From Polyrhizophydium stewartii (taxonomy: Eukaryota; Chytridiomycota; Chytridiomycetes; Rhizophydiales): DNA of 21,972 nt. The notes beneath the pieces are model-generated. The model was given only the letters and a program-made list of their open reading frames with translations, was not told the origin of the DNA and searched no databases. Shown one piece after another: positions 1 to 11,000 of the stretch. The position numbers were made by a program, and so were the translations under genes. How positions within the stretch are numbered: the stretch's first letter is position 1; each line of letters starts with the position of its first letter. The stretch is from positions 1 to 21,972 of the forward strand of contig JADGIZ010000161.1 in the NCBI GenBank assembly GCA_027604665.1, in the 5' to 3' direction.

Positions 1-18
1 GTGTGTGTGTGTGTGTGT
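1..18. repeat. GT microsatellite
   Basis: Nine GT units at the window edge; the tract may extend beyond it. Confidence 0.9.
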
Positions 19-262
19 GAGGCGATGTTATTTGTGCGCTTCCTTGGCCGGCATGACAGAGTGAGGTGGTGTGGACCAGAATAACAGGCCCACACATGTA
101 CCAACGATAAAAGAGGCGCGTAAGTCGGCCAAAAAAAAGGTGCATCGCTCAACCTCAGATTCGCTTTCGTGATGGTGGAACAGTGTGGCATCGTGAGCGA
201 GTGAATACATGAGGTTGGAGATGCGGCACAGGAGGGGGTGGGGGTGGACGTCATTGTGAGTG

Positions 263-288
263 TTGGTTGGTTGGTTGGTTGGTTGGTT
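263..288. repeat. TTGG tetranucleotide repeat
   Basis: About six perfect TTGG units in non-coding sequence. Confidence 0.9.
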
Positions 289-881
289 CGTTGCAGTCGG
301 GTCGGCCCCACGCAATGCGCGTTTGGGATTGCATCGACAGCCGCGAGGACAATCGAGAACTGCTTGGTCGAGCAGGAAAACGGCGAGTTTCATCAACAGA
401 GGCGAACAAACGACACAGAGATTTGTAGGGTGGGAGAGAAGGGTGAGAGTGAGAGAGTGAGAGAGACAGAGAGGGTGAGAAAGAACGAAGCTCAAGCAAG
501 CCATCACAAGGAATAACAAAACAAAGCGTCCATATCTTGGACACTACAAAAGTAACAAAAAGCGTTGAAAACCGGGAAAACGACCACAGGGAAGTGTGTG
601 GCCTGCGTGCAGTCTTACATGCACAATGCAAGGATTGAAGTGGAAGAAAAAAGAGAGTGAGAGTGAAAGTGAAAGAGAGAGTGAGAGTGAGAGAGGAGTC
701 AAGAGATGAAACCCGCGACCTGATGTGCCTGTGTGTAATAGCAGATGTACACACGACACAACCGCGAGTCCATTCAAATCTGAGCCCCCCCTCCGACTTG
801 TGCAACGTCTAGTGTGTATGGGCGAGCAAGCAAGCACGCAAGCACTGCCAGTGCGAGAAGCTTCAACGCACGCCGCGGCAA

Positions 882-2845
882 TCACGGCTGTCCCGAAAGC
901 GTGCTCGCAACAGCAAACTCGTGCTCGTCCTTTGCCATGTCAGCGAGAATGTCAAAGGCCGGCTCGTTGTGCGCCAGGATCGCCACGTCAATGGCGGTCT
1001 TGAAGTTGAGGTCCAGCGCCGGCTCATTGGCCGCCGCGACCACGGGGTCCTCAAACTCAAACGGCGGGAAGGCTCGCACGGCGGGCGCATCGTGCGCCTG
1101 CTGCGCGGGCAGGGGCGGCGACAGCGGCGGCGGCGCGGCGGCCGCCGTCGCATGCGGGTAATCTGGCGAGTGGTCGAACCTTGTCCGCGTCGAGCTGCCG
1201 TCTCCAGACGCAGCGGAGGCAACCGCAGCAGCAACAGCAGCAGCAGCATCGCCGCTGCGGGCTTGGCCATGCGACGCAGATGCCGGCGGCACCGGGTGGC
1301 GGCGGACCGGCCGGCAGAACTCGCCACAGCGACTCCACACCGAGAACATGGCCAGCGTCCGCCGCTGGCGCCACGCCGCATCAGCGAAAGCAGTCGGGTC
1401 CACGCCGGGCATGCCTTGCGCGGCGCGGGCCTCTGCCATCTGCGCAGCCTCGGCAACAGCCTCGGGCGACGCCATGTCAATGGCGCGGTACTGCCGCACC
1501 AGCGTGCGGATATGCGACAGAAGCTGCGCGCTGCCCCCGTCGCGGCACAGCAGCGCCGCAACGTGCAGCGGGTATCGGGCCGGCGCGCCCTCGAGAAGCA
1601 CGAGCGTGAACGTCGACAGCTCCATCTTGGACGCGCGCAGGCGGAGCGCACGCCGGCTCTGGGCGTCCTCGCCGCCCGCATCGCCGCCCTCGGCAGCAAC
1701 AGTGGCGGGTCCGGCCGCCGTCGAGTCCTTGGCCGGGCCAATGATCTGCTCGGGGACGACCCAGTCGTTGACAATCTGGTTGCCGTGCATCTCGCACAGC
1801 TTCTCGAGCGTCGCAATCTGCAGATCGAGCAGCGACTGGATCTGCAAGGCCCGTGACATGCGCTGGAGGATGGGCTCCCGCGCAACAGCCGCCGCGCCCC
1901 CTGCTGGGCCTCCAGCGACGCCATCGCCGACGGGTGCGACGGATGCGGGTGCGGGTGCGGGTGCGGATGCGGATGCGAATGCGAATGCGGGTGCGGAGAC
2001 GGATGCGGCATTGACGAGCAGGTTGGCCGCAGAACCACGTGTGTGCGTGTCCATCGGGTCCGCAATCAGGGCGGCGCCGGCGGCAACGTCGCCCTCCAAC
2101 TCGGCGCCCTCGCGGCTGGGGCGGCGCCGGCGGAGACGGCGGCCATCCAAGTCGTCGCCGTCGCCGTCGCCGTCGCTGTCGTCTTCCGTCGCGGGTCCGC
2201 CCAGCGCGACCTTGACGACGCCCGCGGCCGTGCCCGGCCCAAAGGCCTTCTTGCGGCCGAGGATGCGGGTGCGGCCGGATGCGTCCTTTGCGAGCTCCGC
2301 AATGCGTGCACTGCGCAGGGCCTCGTACCCTGCGAGCGGCGCACCGCCGCGCAGGACGCGGCCCACGCCCAAAGGGAGCAAGCATGAGCCAAACAAGGCG
2401 GAGGTCCGTCAGCATCGGCGCAGCCAGCACGCGCGGGAGCGGGGCGCAACGGGACGGCGAGCGAGACAGAGAGCGAGGCCAGCAGGCTCGTGCACAGAGG
2501 CGACTGCGCAGAGGCGAGATCCGGTGCGGTGCACGCACCAACGTCGCTCTCGCCGTCGAGGAGCGGGGTCACGATACTGAACGCCTGCAGCGATGCGCGG
2601 TGCGGGTCCACGGGCTCGGCGGGCAGCTCGAGCACGGCGGCGACGGCCGCCGCGTCATCGTAGTCAGCGACGCCGCCGGCGCCCGCCGTCCATGCGCTGG
2701 CCACGCCCGCGTCCCACTGGGCGACGCGGGCAATGACCTCGTCAGAGGGCGAGGCGCAGTAAGAGCGGCCGCGCTCGAGCGAGCCGTCCGGGCGGCCGTC
2801 GTGGGCGGCGAGCGACTCGGCGGCGAGCGACTCGGCGTCAGAGTC

Positions 2846-2876
<31 letters not shown>

Positions 2877-3709
2877 TCGTGCACGAGCGGGCGGCCGCTG
2901 CGGTGCACAGGCGCGGCACGAAGGTCGATTGCGCTCCTTCCGCGGAGGGCGGCGAGCGCATGGTGCGGCGCGCACGGCCGGCCGAGGTTGTGGTGCGACG
3001 AGGACGCAGCGGCGGCGGCAGCAGCGGCGTGCGCGGAGGCGAGGTGGCCCGCGTGCGCCGGGTGGTGGCCGCCCAGCGCGGCGCGGAGATATGGGTCGGC
3101 GCCGTCGAGCGAGCGGGCGCGGCGGCGGCGGCGCTGCAGCTGCTGGAGCGCGAGCGCCGACAGGTCCTGGCGGCTCGAGTTGCGGGCGGGGATGCGCACG
3201 GCGCCCGGGCGGGCGGGCATCGGCGGCGCGGCAGCCACGGCGGCAGCGGCGGGCAGGCGCTGCCCGGGCGGCGGGCGGCGGTACGGCGCGCGCTGCATGG
3301 CGCTGTACGCCTCCCACTGCGTCGATGTCGACCGAGGCGACAGCGGCGTGCCCGAGGCCGTCGGCACCGCGCTCGCGTCGCCGCCCGCGGACGCCACGTC
3401 GCCGCCGGCGCACCCGCCAGCCAGCGAGCTGACGCTGCAGATGCCCAGCGAGTCGTCGCTGTCGCTCGAGGCGCCGTCGCCGCCGCCGCCTGCCAGAGAT
3501 GCCGCCGCAGTCGGCGGCTGCGCCTTGGCGCCGGATGACACCGCCCGCCGGACCGCCCTGGCGGCAATGGCCTTGAGCGGCAGCCGCGCGGGCCTGGCGG
3601 GCAGCGCCGCGGTGGCGGCAGTCTTGTTCTGCGGCGTTGGCGGCGGCGACAGCGACTCGCTCCTCGGCGGCAGCGCCAGCACGCCCAGAGCCAAGGCCAT
3701 GTGCGGCAT
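882..3709 (-). CDS. Low-complexity protein with C-terminal ankyrin-like segments (two-exon model)
   Basis: Model: exon 1 3709-2539, intron 2538-2330 (209 bp, donor GTGCGT, acceptor CAG), exon 2 2329-882 ending in TGA; 872 aa. The intron is inferred because two long frames meet here and join in phase 1 to read DVGYEALRSARIAEL. A CTGAC motif lies inside but about 78 nt from the acceptor, unusually far for this locus, so the acceptor is less sure than the donor. Residues 1-390 are Ala/Pro/Ser-rich with Asp-Ala and Asp-Ser runs and look disordered. Around residue 640 PLHVAALL resembles an ankyrin helix, and near the C-terminus (about 835-865) KTAIDVAILAHNEPAFDIL is a good ankyrin-type repeat. A helical segment (QIQSLLDLQIATLEKLCEMH) lies between. 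Function unknown; a scaffold or protein-interaction role would fit. More introns inside exon 2 cannot be excluded. Confidence 0.65.
1937..2010. repeat. Coding hexanucleotide repeat (GGGTGC/GGATGC/GAATGC)
   Basis: Imperfect 6-bp units on the plus strand. Read on the minus strand inside the ankyrin-like gene they encode alternating Ala-Pro, Ala-Ser and Ala-Phe dipeptides. Probably length-variable between strains. Confidence 0.8.
2842..2880. repeat. Coding GGCGTC repeat (Asp-Ala run)
   Basis: GGCGTC units that on the minus strand encode an Asp-Ala/Asp-Ser stretch in exon 1 of the ankyrin-like gene. Confidence 0.75.
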
Positions 3710-3802
3710 CGAAAAGTCGGGGCGGGAAAAAGATTGACGTCAGGCATCAACAATTTATGCCATCATCGCGGTTTCGGCCCACAATCACAGCGGGATCGTG
3801 GC

Positions 3803-3829
3803 CACACACACACACACACACACACACAG
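3803..3829. repeat. CA microsatellite
   Basis: A perfect CA run in the 158-bp gap between the ankyrin-like gene start (3709) and the hydrolase stop (3868). It lies in the likely promoter of the former and 3' flank of the latter. Confidence 0.9.
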
Positions 3830-3867
3830 ATCCGTTTCATTCGAGTACAGTGGCGGCAGCATCGTGC

Positions 3868-5027
3868 CTACACCGTCTTGAGGTGCTCGGTCAAAAAGTC
3901 AAACACCTGCTGCCACGTCCGCGTCACAAGCGCGCTGTCAAAGTCGCTGCGCTTGCGGACCTCGTTCATGAACGCATGCTGCGAGCCTCTGCGAGTCAGC
4001 AACGCCGCCACCACCAGGTCCATGCTGGGCGTCATGGAGCACTCACGCCAACGCCCGGATGCACAAACACGCGCTCCTCGAGCGAGTGCAGGCCGTGCGC
4101 GTGCATGCCGCCATGCTCCTTGATTGCCTTGGCCCACCGTGCCTCGAGCGCGCGCGCCGACGCTGCGTCACTGAAGCCCTTGTGATCGTCGTTCTCGCCA
4201 AAGTGCGCCTGCACCGGCGTGCGCACGGGCAGCTGCGAAATATCAATGAGACCCGCGGGCGGGATGCCGTAAAAGGCCACGCATGCTGCACGCCCGCACG
4301 CCGTTTAGGAGCGTCAGCTTCGCTGTGTGCGCCCAGACCACGCACACACGCACACACACACATGCAGAGCGCAACACCACGCACCGTTGAGCGGCGCAGC
4401 AGATGCGACCTGCTGCATCCGCGCGCCAAGGGCAAGCGACATCGCTCCGCCCATGCAGAATCCGAGCGAGGCGACCTTGCGCCGCTCGTGCCCGGCGTCG
4501 CGCAGCACGGCCACCAGCGACGCCAGATCCTCGAGCGCCTGCTTCCAGTCGAGGCCGTTCATCAGATGGGCCGCCTCCTGAACATGGTGTGTGAGTGCAG
4601 GCACAGCGGCCTAGCGACCGTCAGCAGCCGAGACCGCGGAGCATGCCACCCCCTGGATGCCGCGCAGACCCACCGCCTCGTCGAGCGCCACCTTGCCCTT
4701 GTACAGGTCCGGCACCAGCGCAACGGCGCCCGTGCAGTTGGCGATGCGCTGCGCGTGCGCCCGCACCTGCTCGTCGACGCCCCACCACTCCTGGATGACC
4801 ACGACCGCGGGCGTTGGCGTGTCGACGGCGTCGGCAGCGTTGAGCGTGTGCCGGAGCGTCGCGTGCGGCGTGAACTTGTGGACCGCGAACGGCAGCGACT
4901 TGAGGTGCAGCCCGCGCGCGGCCGGCGTGCGCGCAAGCGCCGCAAGCGCTGCAGTCGCGGCGGCCGGCGTGCGGGTGAGCGTGCGTGCGAACATCACAGG
5001 CGTGATCGGGGGGAGAGGAGAGGCCAT
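3868..5027 (-). CDS. Dienelactone hydrolase family protein (carboxymethylenebutenolidase-like)
   Basis: An alpha/beta hydrolase of the dienelactone hydrolase family, whose members open lactone rings or hydrolyse related esters with a Cys-Asp-His triad. Exons: 5027-4674, 4577-4385, 4285-4047, 3978-3868 (TAG stop); introns of 96, 99 and 68 bp with GTGGGT, GTGCGT and GTGAGT donors and CTGAC branch motifs. The product is 298 aa. Visible family motifs: VVVIQEWWGV (oxyanion strand/loop), LVPDLYKGK, GFCMGG with nucleophile C159, VAFYG, FGENDDH with D215 as the likely acid, and HPGVGHAFMNE with catalytic H263; the last intron falls exactly between G262 and H263. The N-terminus (from M1 or M12) is Arg/Ala/Thr-rich with no acidic residues for about 60 aa, typical of a mitochondrial presequence, and makes the protein longer than the roughly 240-aa bacterial enzymes. 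The true substrate cannot be read from sequence. Confidence 0.93.
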
Positions 5028-5289
5028 CCCGACTTTAACAGCCTGGCGGACGATGACTCAATCAAGCGTCACCGCTGTCCCGCCGACCCGGGCACACCGC
5101 ACAGAAAGCCGTTCTTTATCGTTTTATTTCTGGAGGAGCTGGCTCTGGCCGATTTAGGAAGGGGCGGGCGGGCCGCCAAAAGAGGGCCGTATAGGCAGAC
5201 ACTGTTGAGGGGAATGGCCAGGGACAAATCAACAAAAAGAATGAAGGCAAGGTGGGTTGGTGGATGATGAGCAAAAGGCGCGCTTAACA

Positions 5290-7939
5290 TCAAAGCTGGA
5301 GCGCGTTGCCAAAAGTCGTCTTGATCGAGTTGCCGAGAGACGGAGAGCACCGGAACTTGAACGTGCCCGATGACGACGAGCCGCCGGAAAACTTGTCCAG
5401 CATGCCCATGTCCATCTTGGCAGTGTACGTGGCCGAGAGGTCGTGCGAGCCAACGTCCGCGGCCAGGCCGCAGCCCTGGATCAGCTCGTACAGCCCCGCG
5501 TCCTGGCTCGGGTCGCTGGCCGTGTAAAAGTTGATCTGGTGCGCCATGACGTTGGAAACCGTGGAGCCGGCCGGCAGCGGAATGTAGCCGCGCTGGCCGA
5601 TGCCGAGGTCGTGCTGCGTGTCGAGCGCAGAAAGCGCCGACTTGCCGCGGAAATACGACTTGCCCACAACGTTGTTCTGCGTGACCAGCAGCTTGGTGGT
5701 CAGGGTCACGTGGTCGATGCTGACGTCGTACTTGTTGGGGTTGCGGATTGTAAAGTTCATAAAGAACGAGGTGTTGAACAGGTAGCCGCCGTCGCCCTGG
5801 ATCGTGTTCGCAATCGTCGTAAAGTCGCCATTGAAAGTCCCCGTGACCGTGAAGACGGCCGGGCTGCGGCACCAAAGAGTCGCAGCGTCAGCATACAGAC
5901 CCGACGCACGCCGTGCAGATGCCTCAGCGAGCTCACCGCGGCCAGAAAAAGTATGCGACGACCCCGAGCGCAGCAAGAACCGTTCCAAAGAAGCCGATGA
6001 GGATCCAGCAGCCTGCAGACAAGCGCCAGCGTCGCTTGGGCGGCTCCTCGTCATCGAGATCAAACTTGTCCGGGATGCGCGTCGACGCCCCGTGGCGGTC
6101 GTCAACGAGGCCATGGTCGGCGCCTCTGTCTCGCCCGTGCCCGCGGCCAGACTGCGCGGCCGAAGGCGGGACCGCCGGGCCGTGCATATCGTGCGCATGG
6201 ATGCCCTTTTCGTGCGCGATGTCGCGAGGTGGGAACGCTCGGTGGTTTCGGTCGTTGGCACTTGGCGGCTGCTGCTGCGGCTGCTGCGGCTGCTGTTGCT
6301 GCGGGTACGGATGCTGGTGCTGGTGCATGGGCATCACGGGCTGCGGCGGCGGAGGGGGCATCATCATGTGCTGTGGCGGCGGCATCTGCTGTGGCGGCGG
6401 CGGTGGCCGCATCTGCTGGCGGCTTCTGAACGAGTTGCTGTGCTCGAGATCCGTAAAGTACGACGGCGCCGGGCCCGGGGAGCCCGCCTGCGCCGGAAGC
6501 GGCTGCTTGTACATGTCGTCGACGGCGGGTGCACCGGTGAACGCAGCATATGGCGGCGCCTGATCGTGCCGATGGTCGAACCGGGGGTCGGCAAAGCGAG
6601 GGTCGTATCGCGGGTCCATCGGAGGCCCAGGGGGCGGCATGGGCATCGGCATGGGCATGTCGAACCGGCCGTCGGCGTGCACTGGCGGCGGCGGCGGTGG
6701 CGAGTCGAGCGGCGGGTACTGGCTGTACGGCGTCTGCATCGGCGGCAGCATCGGAGGCGGCGGCGGTGGGTATGCCGCCTGCTGTCGCGAGGTCGCCTGG
6801 TGCATGAACGGAGACACAGGGCCTCCCTGCTGGGCGTGCTGGCCTCGAGACTCGTACTCGCCATAGGGCTGCCGCAGAGCACCCGCCTCGCGCTGGGCTG
6901 CGGGCGCGGCGGGCGGCGGCATAGGCTGGTCTGCCTGGTACGGAAACCGGCCCGCAGGCATGGGCAGCGTGCCCGAGGACGTCGACATCACATCATCGCC
7001 TGTCAGCCAAGAGAAGCGAGACGCCTCAGTCGGGGCGGGCTCGGGCACGGGCGGCGGCGGCGGGTGGTAGTGCTCCTTGTGCTGCGCCTGGGGAGGCGGC
7101 TGCGCATGCGGCTGCTGCTGGTACTGCTGCTGGTACTGCTGCTGGTACTGCTGCTGCTGCTGCTGTTGCTGCTGCGCCGGAGGGCGCTGTTGCTGGTGCA
7201 CAGATGCTTGGCCGCGACTGTTGCTGCGCACGACGCTCGCGGGAACGGCCGCAGCCGGCGGCGCGCGCGCGGTAGAGGCGGCCGGCGGCGCGCGGGCCTG
7301 CGGCGGCGGCTCGTCCCCGTAACCCGCAAGCAGGTCCGCCGGATACAGGTCGCCTGCGGGCGAAGCCGTGCGCGGGACTCGGCCGCGTGGGCTGTCGGTG
7401 CGCTTTGGGGCGATCGGGTCGCGCTGGTGCTGCTCATGCTGGCGCTGGCGTTGCTGCGCCGGAGCCTGCGCCGGAGCCTGCGCGGCCGCCGCCTCGTCGC
7501 GGCCGCCGCCATAGACCTCGTCGACCATGTCGTTCATGGCCTGGCTGTGGTTCGTCAGGCGCCGTGCTTTCGGCGCCAGCAGCGGCGCATCGTGCTGGTC
7601 GGCCACGTCGGCCTGCCCGAGCGGCGACGCCCGGACAGCGGGGTGCGCCGGCATGGGCGGCACCGGCTCGGCCTGGATCCCGCCAATGAGGTCGGAGATG
7701 GAGAACTCGCTGATGGCGACCGACGCAAGGCGCATGTCCGGCTGCCGGCGAGAGAGCGGCACAAAGTCGTCGCTCTGCGCAAGCGCGGGGCTGCGGCTGC
7801 GGTTGGCAGCACGCGCACCGGCGCCGGGAACCGCGAGAGGGCGGTGCGGCTGCGGCGCGCCGGTGTCGTCGCGAGAGCGCTGCTGCCCGTGCATGTCGCC
7901 CGCGCCGAGGCCGGCGGCATATGCGTGCCCACTTGACAT
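5290..7939 (-). CDS. Single-pass membrane protein: Pro/Gln-rich cytosolic arm, TM helix, LEA-2-like domain
   Basis: Exon 1 7939-5937, intron 5936-5864 (73 bp, GTGAGC donor, CTGAC branch, CAG acceptor), exon 2 5863-5290 (TGA); 858 aa. The start is the ATG at 7939 (MSSGHAYAAG); the frame stays open to 7972 but without an ATG. Residues 1-640 are disordered and rich in Pro, Gln, Met and Ser, with a Gln/Tyr repeat near residues 255-276 and Pro-Met-Pro and DPRYDPRF-type runs. A basic stretch (KRRWR) precedes a hydrophobic helix at about 644-666 (CWILIGFFGTVLAAL...), followed by RPAVFTV. The rest matches the late-embryogenesis-abundant group 2 fold: FTIRNPNKYDVSIDHVTL with N709-P710-N711 is the signature. 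The basic side suggests arm in the cytosol and LEA-2 domain in a lumen or outside. Proteins with this fold are thought to bind lipids or act at membranes; the role here is unknown. It shares a 105-bp gap with the divergent LRR gene. Confidence 0.88.
7111..7174. repeat. 12-bp CTGCTGGTACTG repeat and CTG run (poly-Gln/Tyr coding)
   Basis: Three tandem 12-bp units followed by a run of CTG with one TTG. On the minus strand these encode a glutamine run and then QQQY units in the cytosolic arm of the LEA-2-like membrane protein. Confidence 0.88.
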
Positions 7940-8044
7940 TTGCCTCGTCAGGGAAGGTGTGGCTTGGATCACATCCGTGACATTTTTCGATTGCGGCGCG
8001 GGTTACCCCCGTCTCCAAGACCACCAGCCAAGGACCCTGCCAGC
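7940..8044. promoter_or_regulatory. Short divergent intergenic region (candidate shared promoter)
   Basis: Only 105 bp separate the ATG of the LEA-2-like gene (minus, 7939) from the ATG of the LRR-pseudokinase gene (plus, 8045). Both 5' untranslated regions and core promoters must overlap here or extend into the neighbouring gene. On the minus strand there is a short upstream ORF, ATG at 7983 to TGA at 7969 (MSRM), ahead of the LEA-2-like start. No TATA element is evident. Confidence 0.45.
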
Positions 8045-11000
8045 ATGAAGCCCTCGAACCTGCGCTCCTCCGACTCGCAGCCCCGCGGGCGAACTGGCGC
8101 TCCCGAGTCAGCGATTGACCGCCTCTTTGGCTTGTTCAGCCCCACCGCCGGTGGAAAGGCTCCAAGCGACGGCGACGTCGCCGACACGCCGCCGAGAGAC
8201 CCGCCTCGTGGCGACAGGCCCATGTCGCCGACCATGGGCTTGGCCGGCGCAACAGCTCCGCGCTCGTCCAGCCTCGCCAGGAGCGACGCCAGCGTCAAGG
8301 TGGGTCCCAATTCCCCGGGCTACCGGCTGCCGGGCTTGGAGGGCTGAGCCTGTTGCTGACACCTCGACGAACTAGCAGGCGGCCCAGACCATGCAGCATG
8401 CGATCGCCAGCATTGCCGCCCTGCACCCCACCGACCGCACTGCCCTCAGGGCCGTGCTCGAGCACGTCGCCAACCACTGCACGACAGCCGCGGCCGAGCT
8501 GGACGCAGGCGCCGTCGCCATATCCTCGCCGGTGGGCTGTGCGCCTCAGTCTGCGCCTCTCGCCGAGGCAACACAGCGCTGACGTCATGGCCAACAGCAC
8601 CGCTCCGACCTGCTCAAGCTGCTTGACGCCGCCGCCACATCAGTGCGGACAAACCCCACCATGTCTGCCGAAGGCGTCGAGCGCGCGATCAGCACCATCG
8701 TCGACGACTGCTTCGATCTGCGCAGCCGGGTCATGGACGCTCGCGAGGCCGAGGTGGCCGCGGCTGCCCGCCGCTCAAGGTCGACGGCGACGGCCAAACA
8801 GCAAGTAACGGCTGAAAAGGCACTCAAGAACCTGCAAGGCGTGCTTGACACGGCAATCGACGTGAGCGCCTTGCATTCACGCCTCCATCGAGCGTTTGCT
8901 GACGCTCGCGTTGGCCGCGCAGAACCAAGCCATGGTCAAGAAGGCCTGCGATGCGTTTGTTGAGAAGATCGGCCCCGGCGCTCCCAAGGTCGACGTCGAT
9001 ACCATCAGCAACATCGCCACGCTATCGTCGTCATTTGTCGAGTTCATCGAGCTGCTCAACCGCCCGCGCGACCCTGGCACCAAGGGCGTGCAGTCCGTCA
9101 CCCGCTTCCTTGCCACAAACGGCCTCGAGATCGCCTCGACCGTCGTCAACGTCGCCAAGGCCGCAGCCGACTTTGTGCCCATTCCCGGACTCGCCACTGC
9201 CATCGGCATCATCGACAAGATCCTCAAGAACATTGGCGACAGCCAGAACGCACCAAAGATCATGCAGGCGTTCTGCGACGACCTCGGCGAGATCAAGGCG
9301 ATCATCGCGCCAATGGCCAACCAGTGGTTCTCGGCCGACGTGCGGCGCAAGTGCAGCGACCTTGTCGCGCTACTCAAGGAGGCCGACGCGGCTGTCGAGC
9401 GCGGCAAGGCCGACGCAGGCACCTGGCGCGCGCTCATGGGCGGCGCCAGCACCAAGATGGCCGCGCAGGTCGAGTCGCTGCGCAAGAAGCTCGCTAAGAT
9501 CAAGGAGCTGCTGTCGCTCGCCATGCAGGTCGACAGCGCCATGATGCTGATGCGCATGGCCAAGCAGCTCAACATCATCGACGTCAAGGCGGACAAGATG
9601 CTTGCGTGCGTGCCCCTGTGCCGCACCGTGCGTCTGCCTGTCGTGCGCGGCTGACCTGTGCACTCGCCGCTGCTGCAGGCTGCTCCGCCCGCGCACGCTG
9701 CTGCTGCGGCACGACGACTTCATGGTTGCGCCAAAGCCGCTCGACTCGTCGGGCTCGTTCCGCGTGTTCGAGGCCAAGATGGACGGCAGTCCGTTTGTGA
9801 TCAAGGAGTTCCGCGACGGCATCGAGGGCCGCGAGGACGATCTCGAGGCCGAGGCGCACCGCTGGTTCAACGCCAACCACCCGAACCTGCTGCAGCTCAC
9901 GGGCATCTGCCTCGCCAAGGACAAGCAGACGGGCCGCGGGCCGTTCATTGCAATGCCGTTTGTCGAGCACGACCTCGAGTCGTTCCTGGCCGAGAACCCT
10001 GGCATGGACGTCAAGACGCGCATCAACATCCTGCTGCGAGTCGCGCGTGGAGTCAAGTACCTGCACCAGTATGCGCCGGACGCGCCGTTGGTGCACGGCA
10101 GCCTGACCATGCGCCACATTCGCATCGGTGGGTCAATCATCAACGATGCAGCCAGCGAAGACGGGCCGTCGCTGACCCACAGGCAACGCGCGCGCAGAGA
10201 CCAAGGCGCAAATCATCAATGACAAGTACATGCTCAAGATCCGCAAGCTCAAGATCGTGCCGTCAATCGGAACCAACTCGGCCAGCAGCGCCGAGAAGAG
10301 TGCGCTTGTGTATGTCGCGCCTGAGCTGTTCAAGTCAAGCAAGTCCAAGACAGCCGAGAACAAGGCGTCCACCGTTGGCATTGGCGGATCAGCCGGCGAC
10401 TCCGCTTCCGAAGCGCAAACGTCCACCGGACTGTCGTCAAAGAACACTTCGTCTGCCGGACAACCCTCTGATAATGCGGTTTCGGCTCTGTCTTTGAATT
10501 TGCCTGGGCAAGCCAAGCCCGCGAGCTCGGCACCGATCCTTGAGAAGCCCGCGGACATCTACTCGCTCGGAGTGCTCATGAAGGCCCTGCTGCACGACAT
10601 GGAGCCAGACAAGGTCGACGCAAAGCGGATCGACAAGCCTCACGGCATCAGCGACGACCTCTGGGGCATGATCTGCACGTGCACCAACCGAGACAAAGAC
10701 GAGCGACCAGAGATCAGCGATGTCGCCTCTGCGCTGATCGCGGCAGCTGGGTCGCAGCAAGGTGAGCCGGCCCGCCTTGTTTGCCAAGCTCTGCTCACAG
10801 CAGATCTGGCTGGCTGGCGAGGCAGTCGAGGCGCATGGGTCTGACAGACAGCGCCAGCCGTGCATGCCCCGCAGGCGGCACCGGACTTTGGCGTGCTTTG
10901 CCGACTCTTCCCAGAATGGGCCGAGGAGAGCGAACTGACGGCCAGCGGGCTCGACCCGCAGGGCGAGCTGGTTTATGTCATTGACAAGGAGCTCGGCAGG

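Larger units (their letters stand above)
1..881. other. Intergenic region rich in simple repeats
   Basis: No convincing gene is visible. The stretch holds a GT dinucleotide run at 1-18, a TTGG tetranucleotide run at about 263-288, and two purine-rich GA/GAGAGT tracts at about 429-480 and 640-705. The open frames on both strands here are translations of these repeats (Ser/Leu-rich or Glu/Arg-rich) with no recognisable domain. The right end should contain the 3' untranslated region of the minus-strand gene that stops at 882. Confidence 0.7.

Noticed and set aside
251..885. Ser/Leu-rich minus-strand ORFs in the left intergenic region
   Set aside because: They translate GA-rich simple repeats; no conserved pattern.
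863..2065. Long Arg/Ser/Pro-rich ORF on the minus strand (about 400 codons), and similar long ORFs on both strands across 1057-3753
   Set aside because: High GC keeps wrong frames open. They overlap the ankyrin-like frame, have compositions driven by repeats, and show no domain.
10858..10874. Alternative acceptor at 10874 for exon 7
   Set aside because: It is the better-looking CAG but breaks the frame with the donor at 10762; acceptor 10857 keeps it.
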